Origin: JAXLWB01 sp046328715
GTDB lineage: Bacteria > Chloroflexota > Anaerolineae > Caldilineales > Caldilineaceae
DNA: 64,000 nt
Reading direction: 5' to 3'
NCBI GenBank assembly: GCA_046328715.1
Contig: JAXLWB010000025.1
Coordinates: 1-64,000 of the forward strand
In this document: one piece after another, positions 9,203-17,563 of the stretch
How positions within the stretch are numbered: the first letter of the stretch is position 1
How the letters are laid out: each line of letters opens with the position of its first letter
Made by a program: the position numbers and the translations under genes
Notes under the pieces: model-generated
The model's database searches: none
What the model was told of the DNA's origin: nothing
What the model saw: the letters and a program-made list of their open reading frames with translations, nothing else

Positions 9203-9907
9203 TTACTTTACTGATTGGGGATATTCAATCTTGATGGTATCAAACTCGATCACGCCACTGGGCAGATAGGCGTAGTCGGGCTGGTAGTCGCGATGGGTGC
9301 GCAAGTAGTCGCGCTGTTCATAGGGCGCATCCAGCGGCACAACGTTGAGCGGGAAGAGAACGATGATCAGGTCACAGTTGACGTCCCGCAGCGCATCGCC
9401 AATATCGCCGTAGTTATAGAGATCCAGCCGATCATGGCGTCCGCCTGCGCAGACCCATTGCGCCGGATCATCAGATAGCTGCAACGTCTGCTCACTCCAA
9501 TCGGGTGTGACCGTCAACGATTGCCCCGTGAGGACAAAGTTGGGGCGGATCTTTCCCACATCAGCCTGCACCCACAGAGTGAGCTTCGCCCCTTTCAGAT
9601 CGACATTGCCCCGTAGCCGCACCATCATGCGTGCATTGGTCAGATTGCGATCCTTGTTGTCTGCCAGAAAGCGATTGACGCCCACAGCCGCCGCAATCTC
9701 CGAGGTGTAGTAGGTAGGATGGGTGTAGAGATAGGTGAGTAAGTGCAGATACCCTGCACCAGGCGGGCTGTGATTGGGATCGACGCGCCAGGGACCACGC
9801 GTGATCAAAACGCCATCTTTCAATTCGGGCAGGTGTGATCCCGTGCCCCAGGCGCACCAGCCGCCAGGGCCGTTGTCAAAGGTTTCAAGATAGGGTGTAC
9901 GATCCAT
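9203..9907 (-). CDS. Hypothetical beta-rich protein, possible carbohydrate-binding fold
   Basis: This is a 234-residue protein whose start ETFDNGPGGWCAWG resembles the opening of jelly-roll carbohydrate-binding or laminin-G-like domains. Trp, Tyr and Asp are frequent, and no signal peptide or transmembrane segment is seen. I do not recognise the family. Its place between a CBM9-like gene and two sialidase-fold genes suggests a glycan-related role, which is inference. Confidence 0.55.
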   Translation of the reverse strand: MDRTPYLETFDNGPGGWCAWGTGSHLPELKDGVLITRGPWRVDPNHSPPGAGYLHLLTYLYTHPTYYTSEIAAAVGVNRFLADNKDRNLTNARMMVRLRGNVDLKGAKLTLWVQADVGKIRPNFVLTGQSLTVTPDWSEQTLQLSDDPAQWVCAGGRHDRLDLYNYGDIGDALRDVNCDLIIVLFPLNVVPLDAPYEQRDYLRTHRDYQPDYAYLPSGVIEFDTIKIEYPQSVK

Positions 9908-10029
9908 CGTTCAAAGCCGGAGAGTCACGATTGGTTACTGGTATGTTGGTATACAAACTATAACGCTTTGTAACCGGCTTGTCAACGCAACATTTCAACT
10001 CGGGTGTATCTCAAAAGAGGGTTGAAGCA

Positions 10030-10089
10030 TCAGAGCCCCGCACGTCAGTAAGGGGCCGCGCCTTCCCTTACTGACGTGCGGGGCTCTGA
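10030..10089. repeat. 25-bp-arm perfect palindrome, family A copy 1
   Basis: Arms 10,030-10,054 and 10,065-10,089 are perfect reverse complements (TCAGAGCCCCGCACGTCAG followed by TAAGGG) around a 10-base loop. The right arm ends directly next to the stop codon of the CBM9-like gene (10,092-10,090). A second copy is at 29,362-29,420, differing by one compensated base pair within the arms. Confidence 0.9.
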
Positions 10090-10917
10090 TTAGATGCTTT
10101 GTGTCGAAAAACAAACCTGGGTAAAAAGCTCTGGCACATGCGAATCCCAAACGCCGTGCGGACTCCAAGCCCAGCCGCCTGAATCTTGGCTCGGCGGGGC
10201 TGCTTTGTATTGGTTAAAGCGTGAGAAATCCATTCGCCATACATCACCATGACGTGGCGGTAAGGCCCGCCCATCTGGCGCAGCGAGGGAACGAAAGCCC
10301 TGCCAGGGTAGCGCCAATTCTACCGTCCAGCCACGATCCCGGTCTTGGTTATTGTTGAGTGTGCCATCGACATGCACTGCACTGCGTAATCCCGGAAAAT
10401 CCCAATTCCAGTAACCGATCCTCCTGCCGCGAGGGTGTGGTTGAAAGCCAACTCCATCAAAGGGGCGCACACCTGTCCGGTTGCGATCAAACGCTGGCTG
10501 CTGAGCATAACCAGCCCGTTCAAAGGCTTCTTCCCAAACAAAGAAAACCTCATAGATCGTACCAAGGGCATTGATCTCCAATTCGTAGTAGGCATCTTGC
10601 CCGGCGACAAACAACTCGACATCGTTGTTTTCATAGATCAGCGCATCACGTTCGGTCAAGGTCGCCTCGACAAACGGCTCTTCGATCCAATAGCCAACGT
10701 AGAGATGGTCGTCATCCCACAAAACGGCGGCCCGTGTATCATGAATTGCTGGTTGTCCGCTAATGAGATCGGCAAAACGGGGTGAGCGCGGTGCCCGCTG
10801 CCAACAAGCATCGTCTAAGCGGCCATCAATCTGCGGCGGCGTATTGACCCGATAGGCAGTGTACTGGGCAATCGCAGATTGTGGCCAGGGGAAAGGCCAA
10901 CTACGCATTTCTGTCAT
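10090..10917 (-). CDS. CBM9-like (DOMON-related) carbohydrate-binding protein
   Basis: This 275-residue protein has the hallmarks of the CBM9-like fold: an early PPQIDGRLDDACWQ, then LYVGYWIEEP, then NDVELFVAG, and a late WTVELALPW and WRMDFSRF. Such domains bind sugars or occur in oxidoreductase-linked proteins. No signal peptide is present. The start at 10,917 is taken because GGAGG lies 12 bases upstream; an in-frame ATG at 10,950 is an alternative. It is the first gene of the minus-strand catabolic block. Confidence 0.7.
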   Translation of the reverse strand: MTEMRSWPFPWPQSAIAQYTAYRVNTPPQIDGRLDDACWQRAPRSPRFADLISGQPAIHDTRAAVLWDDDHLYVGYWIEEPFVEATLTERDALIYENNDVELFVAGQDAYYELEINALGTIYEVFFVWEEAFERAGYAQQPAFDRNRTGVRPFDGVGFQPHPRGRRIGYWNWDFPGLRSAVHVDGTLNNNQDRDRGWTVELALPWQGFRSLAAPDGRALPPRHGDVWRMDFSRFNQYKAAPPSQDSGGWAWSPHGVWDSHVPELFTQVCFSTQSI

Positions 10918-10976
10918 GGTTGTATGGAACCTCCGGTGATTGTTACTCAAAGACTAAACCCACGTGGCAACGGCTG

Positions 10977-11000
10977 GGCAACCGCAAGAGTGTGCCCCTA
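10977..11000. repeat. Short dispersed repeat (ACCGCAAGRGTGTGCCCCTA type), copy 1
   Basis: Positions 10,981-11,000 match 45,471-45,490 at 19 of 20 bases, and both are followed by a short CAT/ATGCAAT-containing stretch. It lies upstream of the CBM9-like gene. Confidence 0.5.
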
Positions 11001-11250
11001 AGCAGCATGATAATGCAATCGATGCCTAGTAGTAGCCTGAACTTTTGATTTTTGCAAATAGCGGTGTGGACATCCTTAAAATTGGCCTTGGTAGTTGGAG
11101 AGCGCTCCGCTGGCAAATGGCGGGCACAGAAAATCGATAGGTGGCTGAATTTTGACCAAACGATACCAATACAGCTAGAATCACGCTTCTGTGACGATAC
11201 GCTGCAACCATCCACAAGCGCTGGCAATGCTCATTGAAGGGTTAAAAGAG

Positions 11251-11571
11251 ATGGAAGACAAGATTCAAGCGTTCCGACCGCCATTGGTGACGGCGACCGG
11301 CATTATTTTGGGGTTTATGTTGAACTTCGCTGCTTCCTGGGTGAAGACAGAAAGTCCGCTCGGCGACGGCTTGGCCTATTTTGTGGGGATCTGTGTGTTA
11401 ATTGGCACCGGCTGCCTGATTGCAACGCTATATCGTATTCTGCGCTTTAGCTACCCACGTGATCGGGCAGAGCAATATTACAACCGCACCTTATTATTGT
11501 TCATTAGTGGCCTCAGCATCGCTTTCTTCGGTGTCTTCATTGATATGTCCGTTCATTTCATGATTGAGTAG
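11251..11571 (+). CDS. Small hypothetical membrane protein
   Basis: This is a roughly 106-residue protein with three hydrophobic segments: residues about 9-27 (PLVTATGIILGFMLNFA), 39-62 and 79-100. The start at 11,251 has GAAGGG nine bases upstream; an in-frame ATG at 11,227 is possible. I do not recognise a family. It stands alone between the catabolic block and the FNR-type operon. Confidence 0.6.
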   Translation: MEDKIQAFRPPLVTATGIILGFMLNFAASWVKTESPLGDGLAYFVGICVLIGTGCLIATLYRILRFSYPRDRAEQYYNRTLLLFISGLSIAFFGVFIDMSVHFMIE

Positions 11572-11627
11572 AAACGCACTGACGCTCCAAACTGATAGCT
11601 GCATATTTGTACAAAGTGTAAGGTAAA

Positions 11628-11691
11628 CGTTCTCGGCACGGAGCGCACGGTTTCTGTACAACCAAGAACGTTCTGCGCCGTGCCGAGGACG
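11628..11691. repeat. Imperfect inverted repeat in gene-free stretch 11,572-12,041
   Basis: Bases 11,628-11,647 (CGTTCTCGGCACGG...) pair with 11,674-11,691 with one mismatch and two unpaired bases. The rest of this 470-base stretch holds only the promoter region of the next operon. Confidence 0.55.
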
Positions 11692-11944
11692 TGCTAGTCG
11701 CTTACACGTTCAAGAGATGAGCCATCATCCTTAAAAGTATGCTTAAGATGGTTGTATTCATGCCGCCTAACTCCCTATCCGGTCGGATCTACAGATAGTA
11801 AATTCATCAAATCTTTGCTGCACAGGTAGAGCAATATTGATCTACTCCCGTTAGTTTTAAGAATTCACGCTTATGCATACAGCCGTATTATCACTCCTCA
11901 AGATCTAACCGCAACCAGCTCAACCCTTTCATTTTTCCCAAAAC

Positions 11945-11985
11945 TGACAAAAGTCAAAGATTTTCTATGGCGTCGGTGCTATGCT
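11945..11985 (+). promoter_or_regulatory. Candidate CRP/FNR-family operator and promoter of the DUF1858-cupin operon
   Basis: TGACAAAAGTCA at 11,945-11,956 is a perfect dyad matching the TTGAC-N4-GTCAA type recognised by FNR/DNR-family regulators. A TATGCT -10 lies at 11,980-11,985. With a start near 11,992 the dyad is centred at about -41.5, the class II activator position. The factor itself is not in the window. Confidence 0.5.
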
Positions 11986-12041
11986 TTCCCCATTGTGCCA
12001 GCGCAGCTCTAATCAGCTAAACTACAGGCGAGGAAAATTTC

Positions 12042-12293
12042 ATGGAAATCACAAAAGATACGCGTGTCTCGGATCTTCTGGAAGAGTATGGCGATATTGC
12101 CGAGGTTATGGAGATGTTTGGGATAACACGGGTGGGTAGGTTTTCAGTACGCAAACTGCTAACCAAAGCCTTGACCGTAGAACGAGCAGCCTTCGTTCAC
12201 CGCGTACCCTTGAACCAATTTTTGGAAATTCTGAACAAGGCAATTGCAGCCAAAACGCAGTCACTCGCAGTCAAAGGAACAACAGAAAAGTGA
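12042..12293 (+). CDS. DUF1858-like small protein
   Basis: This 83-residue protein begins MEITKDTRVSDLLEEYG, closely like the DUF1858 pattern (ITKDTxVxELLExYP), a small helical domain often fused to or near hybrid-cluster, hemerythrin or anaerobic redox proteins. AGGCGAGGAAAATTTC precedes the ATG, giving GAGG nine bases upstream. It is the first gene of a three-gene operon behind the FNR-like site. Confidence 0.7.
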   Translation: MEITKDTRVSDLLEEYGDIAEVMEMFGITRVGRFSVRKLLTKALTVERAAFVHRVPLNQFLEILNKAIAAKTQSLAVKGTTEK

Positions 12294-12302
12294 GGTAGGA
12301 TT

Positions 12303-12668
12303 ATGCATATTTTCAATCTCAACCAACTCGCAAAGTTCGACGACGCAAAACCTACTGTACAGGTTATTGCCCGTTCGGGCCACGCCCGCCAGGTGCTCTT
12401 CTCGTTGCGCACCGGTCAGGGTTTGCGCGAACATAGCACCAGCAGCCAAATCGCCGTACAGGTTATTGCTGGGGAGTTGACCTTCACGGCAAACGACGAA
12501 AGCCAACGTTTGACAGCAGGACAGTTACTCTTGTTGGAAGCCAATCTAGCGCATAGCTTGCAAGCGGAAAAAGATACAGTGATGCTTTTGACACTGACGC
12601 CCGACCCGCAACGTCATTCCCTGGCGGCTGAACTCTTTGACCAGATCGAATCACTGGTTGAGTCATAA
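12303..12668 (+). CDS. Cupin-domain protein
   Basis: This 121-residue single-cupin protein has motif 1 around LREHSTSSQIAVQVIAGELTF and motif 2 around LTAGQLLLLEANLAHSLQA, with fewer metal-binding His residues than classical cupins. The function is unknown; small cupins next to DUF1858 genes are usually linked to anaerobic or nitrosative metabolism. It starts nine bases after the DUF1858 stop and is clearly in the same operon. Confidence 0.75.
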   Translation: MHIFNLNQLAKFDDAKPTVQVIARSGHARQVLFSLRTGQGLREHSTSSQIAVQVIAGELTFTANDESQRLTAGQLLLLEANLAHSLQAEKDTVMLLTLTPDPQRHSLAAELFDQIESLVES

Positions 12669-12677
12669 AGGTTTACC

Positions 12678-13112
12678 ATGTCTACCATCTCTGTAACGCA
12701 TATTCATTCACAAAAGTGGCTGCTGCGCATCCTCCTTTTCTCTTTGTTACTGCTCTTCTTTAGCATTCCTCATACGCTAGAAGATTTTGCCACGGGAGAG
12801 CCAGCTAAGCAAGGAGTCCCAGCACCGTTGCTGTCATTGGTTGTCTCAGCGATCTTTACCCTGCAAGCAGTTGGACTCTACTGGCTTGGGCAAGGCAAAC
12901 GGCGTGGCATTGTAGCACATATCATCATTGGTCTATTTTGGCCGATCGCCTCTGGTGTGGCACAACTTCCCACCATCATGACAGGGGAGCCTTATCGATT
13001 TGGGGCGATTTCTATCCTCTATGTGGCGGGCATGATCGTGGTGGGTTTGCTTCTTTGTGCTTCTGCCCTCATGGCATTGATCAAAGGTAGACCGAAACTA
13101 GCTACGTCTTGA
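12678..13112 (+). CDS. Four-helix membrane protein of the DUF1858-cupin operon
   Basis: This 144-residue protein has four predicted membrane helices, about residues 14-32, 49-68, 74-94 and 109-134, with HTLEDF after the first. It starts nine bases after the cupin stop, so it is cotranscribed. I do not recognise a named family. Its operon and FNR-like control suggest expression at low oxygen or under nitric oxide, which is inference. Confidence 0.65.
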   Translation: MSTISVTHIHSQKWLLRILLFSLLLLFFSIPHTLEDFATGEPAKQGVPAPLLSLVVSAIFTLQAVGLYWLGQGKRRGIVAHIIIGLFWPIASGVAQLPTIMTGEPYRFGAISILYVAGMIVVGLLLCASALMALIKGRPKLATS

Positions 13113-13130
13113 CGGCAACAGCCGAGACAG

Positions 13131-13979
13131 CTAATGAAAACTACCGTTTGATTTTATCTCGATCCGCTCGATGCCTGTGTAAATATTAAAGGTCTTCCCG
13201 CGCAAAAAACCAATCAGCGTGATGCCAAATTGCTCTGCTACTTCCAATGCCAGCGAACTGGGGGCAGAGATTGCACAGAAGATTGGCGACCCTGCCACGG
13301 CGCACTTTTGCAGCAACTCGTAGCTTGCCCGCCCACTGACCATGATCACTTTATCGTGAAAGGGCAATTGTCGATTGAGTACCCCCCAGCCGATCAACTT
13401 GTCGAGTGCGTTGTGACGACCGACATCTTCGCGTAGGGCGAGCAGATCGCCCTTTGCATCGAAGAGCGCCGCGGCGTGCAGTCCGCCTGTGCTCTCGAAT
13501 AGTTGCTGGGCCTGGCGCAGTTTGTCAGGCAATTGCGTAAAAAAATTGGGCGGCAATTGGGGACCTTCTGGTAGCGGTGGCAACTTACGTTGGGCAAGTT
13601 CTTCAAGCATGGTCGTGCCGCAGATACCACAGGCACTGTTGGTGAAAAAGTGGCGTTCTAGTTGAGGAAGTTGGGGAAGTGCGGATGTCGCAAGCTGTAC
13701 ACGCAGCGAGTTATACTCTTGCTGACCACCGTCCACACAGTAGGTCATCTGCACAATGGCGTGCTTGTCGTGGATAATGCCTTCATTGTAAAGAAAACCA
13801 GCCGCTAGCTCATAGTCGTTGCCTGGCGTGCGCATCGTGATTGCCAGGGTGCGCTGCTCCTCGCCCGCTCGTAACAGAATCTCCAGCGGTTCCTCGCCTG
13901 CCAGCAAATCCTGTTTGCGCCGTACGACGCCCTCTTCTACTGCCCAGATCCGTCGTTTCTGTTTGTTTGAGCGAGGCAT
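13131..13979 (-). CDS. fdhD: Formate dehydrogenase accessory sulfurtransferase FdhD
   Basis: This 282-residue protein passes sulfur to the molybdenum/tungsten bis-MGD cofactor, making formate dehydrogenase active. The paired cysteines of the family are seen in SACGICG, and LREDVGRHNALDKLIG and VMVSGRASYELLQK are typical. It lies directly downstream of fdhA in the same direction and is the last gene of the formate dehydrogenase operon. It converges with the cupin operon. Confidence 0.95.
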   Translation of the reverse strand: MPRSNKQKRRIWAVEEGVVRRKQDLLAGEEPLEILLRAGEEQRTLAITMRTPGNDYELAAGFLYNEGIIHDKHAIVQMTYCVDGGQQEYNSLRVQLATSALPQLPQLERHFFTNSACGICGTTMLEELAQRKLPPLPEGPQLPPNFFTQLPDKLRQAQQLFESTGGLHAAALFDAKGDLLALREDVGRHNALDKLIGWGVLNRQLPFHDKVIMVSGRASYELLQKCAVAGSPIFCAISAPSSLALEVAEQFGITLIGFLRGKTFNIYTGIERIEIKSNGSFH

Positions 13980-13991
13980 AAAACTCCAGTG

Positions 13992-14048
13992 GGCAGTGAG
14001 ACAGCAAGTCAGTGAGACAGTGAATCAGTGACTTACTGTCCCACTGCC
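13992..14048. repeat. Imperfect palindrome between fdhA and fdhD
   Basis: Bases 13,992-14,004 pair with 14,036-14,048 with one mismatch, with repeated CAGTGAGACAG words between them. It ends one base before the fdhA stop codon. Confidence 0.55.
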
Positions 14049-14049
14049 T

Positions 14050-16128
14050 TTACAAAGGTTCCACCCGTACCGGGCAGACCTTCAACTCTGCGGTGTGCGT
14101 GTTCGGGTCGTAGCCCGAGCCGGTGAGAATATTGACGGGGGTGTTGGCAAAGCTGAAGCTGGCAAAGACGGTGCCTTTGGGCGAGCGTGGCGTCGCTTTC
14201 ACCTTAATTTGGATGGTGCCGCGGCGGCTGCTCAATTTGGCCCAGCCGCCATCCTGCAAGCCCCATGCCTGCACGTTTTCGGGGTTAATCTCCAGGTACT
14301 CCTCGGGTTGGAAGTAGTCAATACCGGCTGAGCGACCAGTTTGGGTGCGTGTGTGATAATTTTGCAGCCGTCGCCCCGTTGTCAACCAGACTGGATAGGA
14401 TTCATCTACGACTTCAGCTGGATCACGATAGCCAATCACCCGGAAGAGTGCGCGTCCATTGGTAAAGCCATCTTCGTGCAGACGGGGTGTACCCGGATGG
14501 CCCTTGTAGGGCACCGGCCATTGGTATTGACCATCGTCGATCATCTCCCAATCGACGCCCGCATAGATCGGCGCAATGCTGCACAGTTCGTTAAAGACTT
14601 CCTTGGCCGAGTCATACTCAAAACCGGGGATGCCGATACGATTGGCCAGCGCACTCAGAATCCACCAATCTGGTTTGGCTTCGCCGGGCGGTTCGACCGC
14701 AGCGCGCACCCGTTGGATACGACGTTCAGTATTGGTGAAGGTACCATCGGTCTCGCCCCAAGCCGTAGCTGGTAGGACCACATGCGCCAACTGTGCCGTC
14801 TCGGTCAGGAAGATGTCGATCACAACCAGATGGTCGAGGCTACGCAGGGCATGTTCACCATGTAAACGGTCTGGGTCGGAAACGACTGTATTCTCGCCGT
14901 CGATCAACATGGCGTGGATGCCGTTGCCGCACATTTCCAGCGCAGTTACTTTGGTCAAGCCGCGATCCGGATCCATCGTACGCCCGTAGAGCCCTTCAAA
15001 CTTGGCCCGATTCTCCGGCACAGTAACCGTCTGATAGCCAGGATATTCGCTGGGTGCGGCACCCGCATCGCCCGCGCCCTGAATGTTGTTCTGTCCACGC
15101 AGCGGATTGATCCCAGCCCCCTCGCGCCCGATGTTGCCAGTCAACAGCGCCAGGTTGCTCAGGCTTTGCACATTGTCCACACCACAGATGTGTTCGGTGA
15201 TACCCAAGGTATAGTAGATCGAGGCGGCATCCGCTTGTGCGTACCAGATCGCAGCAGTTTCGATGTCCTTAGCCAGCACGCCTGTGATGCTCTCTGCCCA
15301 TTCTGGCGTGAACTTCTTTACATGTTCGATATAATCGCCGATGCCAGTGGTCCGGGTGGCGACAAATTCTTCATCGACCAGCCCTTCACGCACGATGACA
15401 TGCGCCATGCCAAGAAGCAGCGCCACATCGGTGCCGACGCGCAGAGGCAAATAGAGATCCGCCATCTCGGCCAGTTTGATACGCCGCGGATCGGCGACAA
15501 TCAGTTTGGCCCCGCGTGCCAACGCCTTTTTCATGCGCGTCGCTGCCACCGGATGACATTCGGTCATGTTGGTGCCAATGCAAAAGTAAACATCCGCCTT
15601 TTCCAGATCGGAAAGTGGATTTGACATGGCACCGCGCCCAATCGTTGTCGCCAGACCGGCGACGGTAGGAGCGTGTCAAGCACGGCTGCAATTGTCGACG
15701 TTGTGCGTCCCCCAACCTGCACGAATTAGCTTTTGCAGCAGATAATCGGCTTCGGTAGGAGTGCGTCCACTGGCAATGCCATAAATCGCCTGGCGGCCAT
15801 AGGTTTCGGCTACCTTATTAAAGCCATCGGCGGCCACCTGCAACGCTTCCTCCCAAGTCGTCTCGTGCAATTTGCCATCGCTGCGGCGGACAAGCGGCTG
15901 GGTCAGCCGATCGGGATGATGGACATAATCGTAGGCAAATTGCCCCTTGACACAAAGTGCGCCCAGGTTCGCCGGGCCATCCATCGCTGGTTGGATGCCC
16001 AGAATGCGGTTGTCCTTGCTCAGAATATCAACCGAGCAGCCCACACCACAATAACCGCAGACCGAGCGGGTCTTCTTGACGCCCGCCGCTTGCAGTGGAA
16101 TTTCACGGTAATCTCGAATGGAGGTCAT
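14050..16128 (-). CDS. fdhA: Selenocysteine formate dehydrogenase catalytic subunit (in-frame UGA)
   Basis: This 692-residue molybdopterin oxidoreductase oxidises formate to CO2. A [4Fe-4S] cluster is bound by Cys24, Cys27, Cys31 and Cys59 (SVCGYCGVGC, GALCVKG). At codon 151 the frame carries TGA (15,678-15,676) inside VDNCSRA-U-HAPTVAGL, exactly where formate dehydrogenases have Sec or Cys. The frame continues open to 14,050 with the molybdopterin guanine dinucleotide-binding tail (TTGRRLQNYHTR). AGGAG lies seven bases before the ATG. Automatic callers will split it in two at the UGA. No sel genes are in the window, so the Sec machinery must be encoded elsewhere. Confidence 0.92.
15647..15678 (-). 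promoter_or_regulatory. UGA selenocysteine codon and bacterial SECIS hairpin
   Basis: On the minus strand, UGA at 15,678-15,676 is followed after 12 bases by GUCGCC-GGUCU-GGCGAC, a six-base-pair stem (15,663-15,658 with 15,652-15,647) with a five-base GGUCU loop. The loop sequence and the 18-base distance from UGA to loop are as I recall for Escherichia coli fdhF, the element bound by SelB. Confidence 0.85.
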
Positions 16129-16142
16129 ATTCTCACTCCTAT

Positions 16143-16820
16143 CTACCTTACTGACTCACTAAACCGAATTGCCTTCTTGTCTGCCAACGCCCCCGTCGGG
16201 CAGGTTTGTACGCACTGACCACAAAAGGTACAGGAAGAATCGCGCAGTTGTTGCTCGAACTCAGTCGTAATCTGGGTGTGAAAGCCACGATTCATGATGC
16301 TGATGGCATAGTCACCCTCCTGCTCGGCGCAGACACGGACGCAACGATAGCAGGAGATGCAAAGATCGTAGTCACGCAGCAGGAAGGGATTCTTGTCGTC
16401 GAGCCGGCTGTGACCGGACTTTGCGCCCTGAAAACGTCCACAGTTGGCCTCGTAACGTTCAACCAGGATCGATAACTCCTGGGAGGCGATGCTGCGCAAT
16501 GGGCTGACTTCCAACTCACGATTTTCGGAGACGACCATTTCCAGCAGCGTTTTGCGGAACTTCTCGACCCATTCGCTATTGGTCTTGATCTCCATGTTGT
16601 TGGTCGCCAGCGTGGTGCAAGCAGCCACTGGGTTCTTGCTGCCTTTCATCTCCACCACACAGAGACGGCAGGAGCCAAAGGGCTTCAAGCGCGGGTCGTA
16701 ACAGAGCGTAGGGATAAACTTCCCATTGCGCTGCGCAATCTCATAAATAGTTTCACCTGACGTAAAGGCGACCATTTCGCCGTCCAGAGTGATCATTGGG
16801 ATGATGGTTTCTACAGTCAA
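16143..16820 (-). CDS. NuoG/HoxU-like iron-sulfur subunit of formate dehydrogenase
   Basis: This roughly 225-residue electron-transfer subunit has an N-terminal plant-type [2Fe-2S] domain (LCYDPRLKPFGSCRLC and AACTT), a His/Cys cluster region, and two ferredoxin motifs, CISCYRCVRVC and CTFCGQCVQTCP. It carries electrons from FdhA to the NuoEF subunit. The start is put at the TTG at 16,820, with GGA eight bases before it; an ATG at 16,796 lacks a site, and a start at 16,886 would overlap the next gene. It lies 14 bases upstream of fdhA. Confidence 0.88.
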   Translation of the reverse strand: MTVETIIPMITLDGEMVAFTSGETIYEIAQRNGKFIPTLCYDPRLKPFGSCRLCVVEMKGSKNPVAACTTLATNNMEIKTNSEWVEKFRKTLLEMVVSENRELEVSPLRSIASQELSILVERYEANCGRFQGAKSGHSRLDDKNPFLLRDYDLCISCYRCVRVCAEQEGDYAISIMNRGFHTQITTEFEQQLRDSSCTFCGQCVQTCPTGALADKKAIRFSESVR

Positions 16821-16848
16821 AAGGTGTATCCTTTGCAACAATTGAATT

Positions 16849-17220
16849 TCATGCAGCAACAAGCATTTCAGTCTGCAACAAAGCAATTGGAACCGTTTCT
16901 GCCACAGAGGGTGAGTAGGTTGAAACCAACAGAATTGAGCTGACAGGAGGCTTGCGAAGAATCTCCAGCGCTAGCTCGCGTAGTTCACCTGATAGTTCTG
17001 CTAAGCCAGACAACGGCAGGCTTCGTACACCCATTTCCGTAGGTTGGGCCAGATATGAGTAATCAAAAATTGTGACACCGACCGCCTGACGTGCTTGCTT
17101 ATCAACCCGCAAGAGCAGATGATCATTTAATGCGATACCAGTTGCTTTCTTACCAGGCATAAAGGTGATATAGAGAGTGTCTGCCGCTTCATCATACTTA
17201 AAAGTTGCTTCAGTCATCAT
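16849..17220 (-). CDS. DUF2283-like protein, possible antitoxin
   Basis: This is a 123-residue protein whose first 50 residues (YDEAADTLYITF then LLLRVDKQAR and GVTIFDYS) match the DUF2283 pattern. DUF2283 proteins are small beta-rich proteins often found next to DUF4258-type toxins. A longer C-terminal helix-rich tail follows. It begins just after the stop codon of the next gene upstream (TGA then one base then ATG). The pair interrupts the formate dehydrogenase operon. Confidence 0.65.
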   Translation of the reverse strand: MMTEATFKYDEAADTLYITFMPGKKATGIALNDHLLLRVDKQARQAVGVTIFDYSYLAQPTEMGVRSLPLSGLAELSGELRELALEILRKPPVSSILLVSTYSPSVAETVPIALLQTEMLVAA

Positions 17221-17221
17221 C

Positions 17222-17551
17222 TCACCCGATTTCCTTTTGGTAAGCAGTAACAATATAGTTATTGGCTACTGGCCGGCCTTCTTCGTTTTCGCGAAGGCGA
17301 AACAGAACGATTGCTACAATGTGCGTATTGTTCTCCAAAAGATAGTCAAATGCTTTGCTGTACTCGTACTTTTGTGGCTGGACCGGAACCTGTCTGCGTC
17401 TTCCCTGTCGGATCGTTTCTTTAAGCTCTTCCTCAAAATCCTCCATTTCAGGGTGACCGTCATTTTCGGTAATATGGCCCCAGCGTTCCTGGGTTAAATA
17501 GACAGGATTGCCCAGCCGATCAAATACCCGCCAACGTACACCATCCGCCAT
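17222..17551 (-). CDS. Hypothetical protein paired with DUF2283, possible toxin or nuclease-like
   Basis: This 109-residue protein begins with VYLTQERWGHITENDGHPEM, a pattern reminiscent of small barnase/RelE-like nuclease families in which a His follows an early beta strand. Later it has NNTHIVAIVLFRL. I cannot name the family. Its gene is tightly joined to the DUF2283 gene and lies 12 bases before the NuoEF fusion, all in the same direction, so it would be transcribed with the formate dehydrogenase. Confidence 0.5.
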   Translation of the reverse strand: MADGVRWRVFDRLGNPVYLTQERWGHITENDGHPEMEDFEEELKETIRQGRRRQVPVQPQKYEYSKAFDYLLENNTHIVAIVLFRLRENEEGRPVANNYIVTAYQKEIG

Positions 17552-17563
17552 AGCAACTTTCCC

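Noticed and set aside
15628..15678. The stop in the formate dehydrogenase gene as a frameshift or pseudogene
   Set aside because: The frame is the same on both sides, the stop is UGA at the known Sec site, and an fdhF-like hairpin follows.
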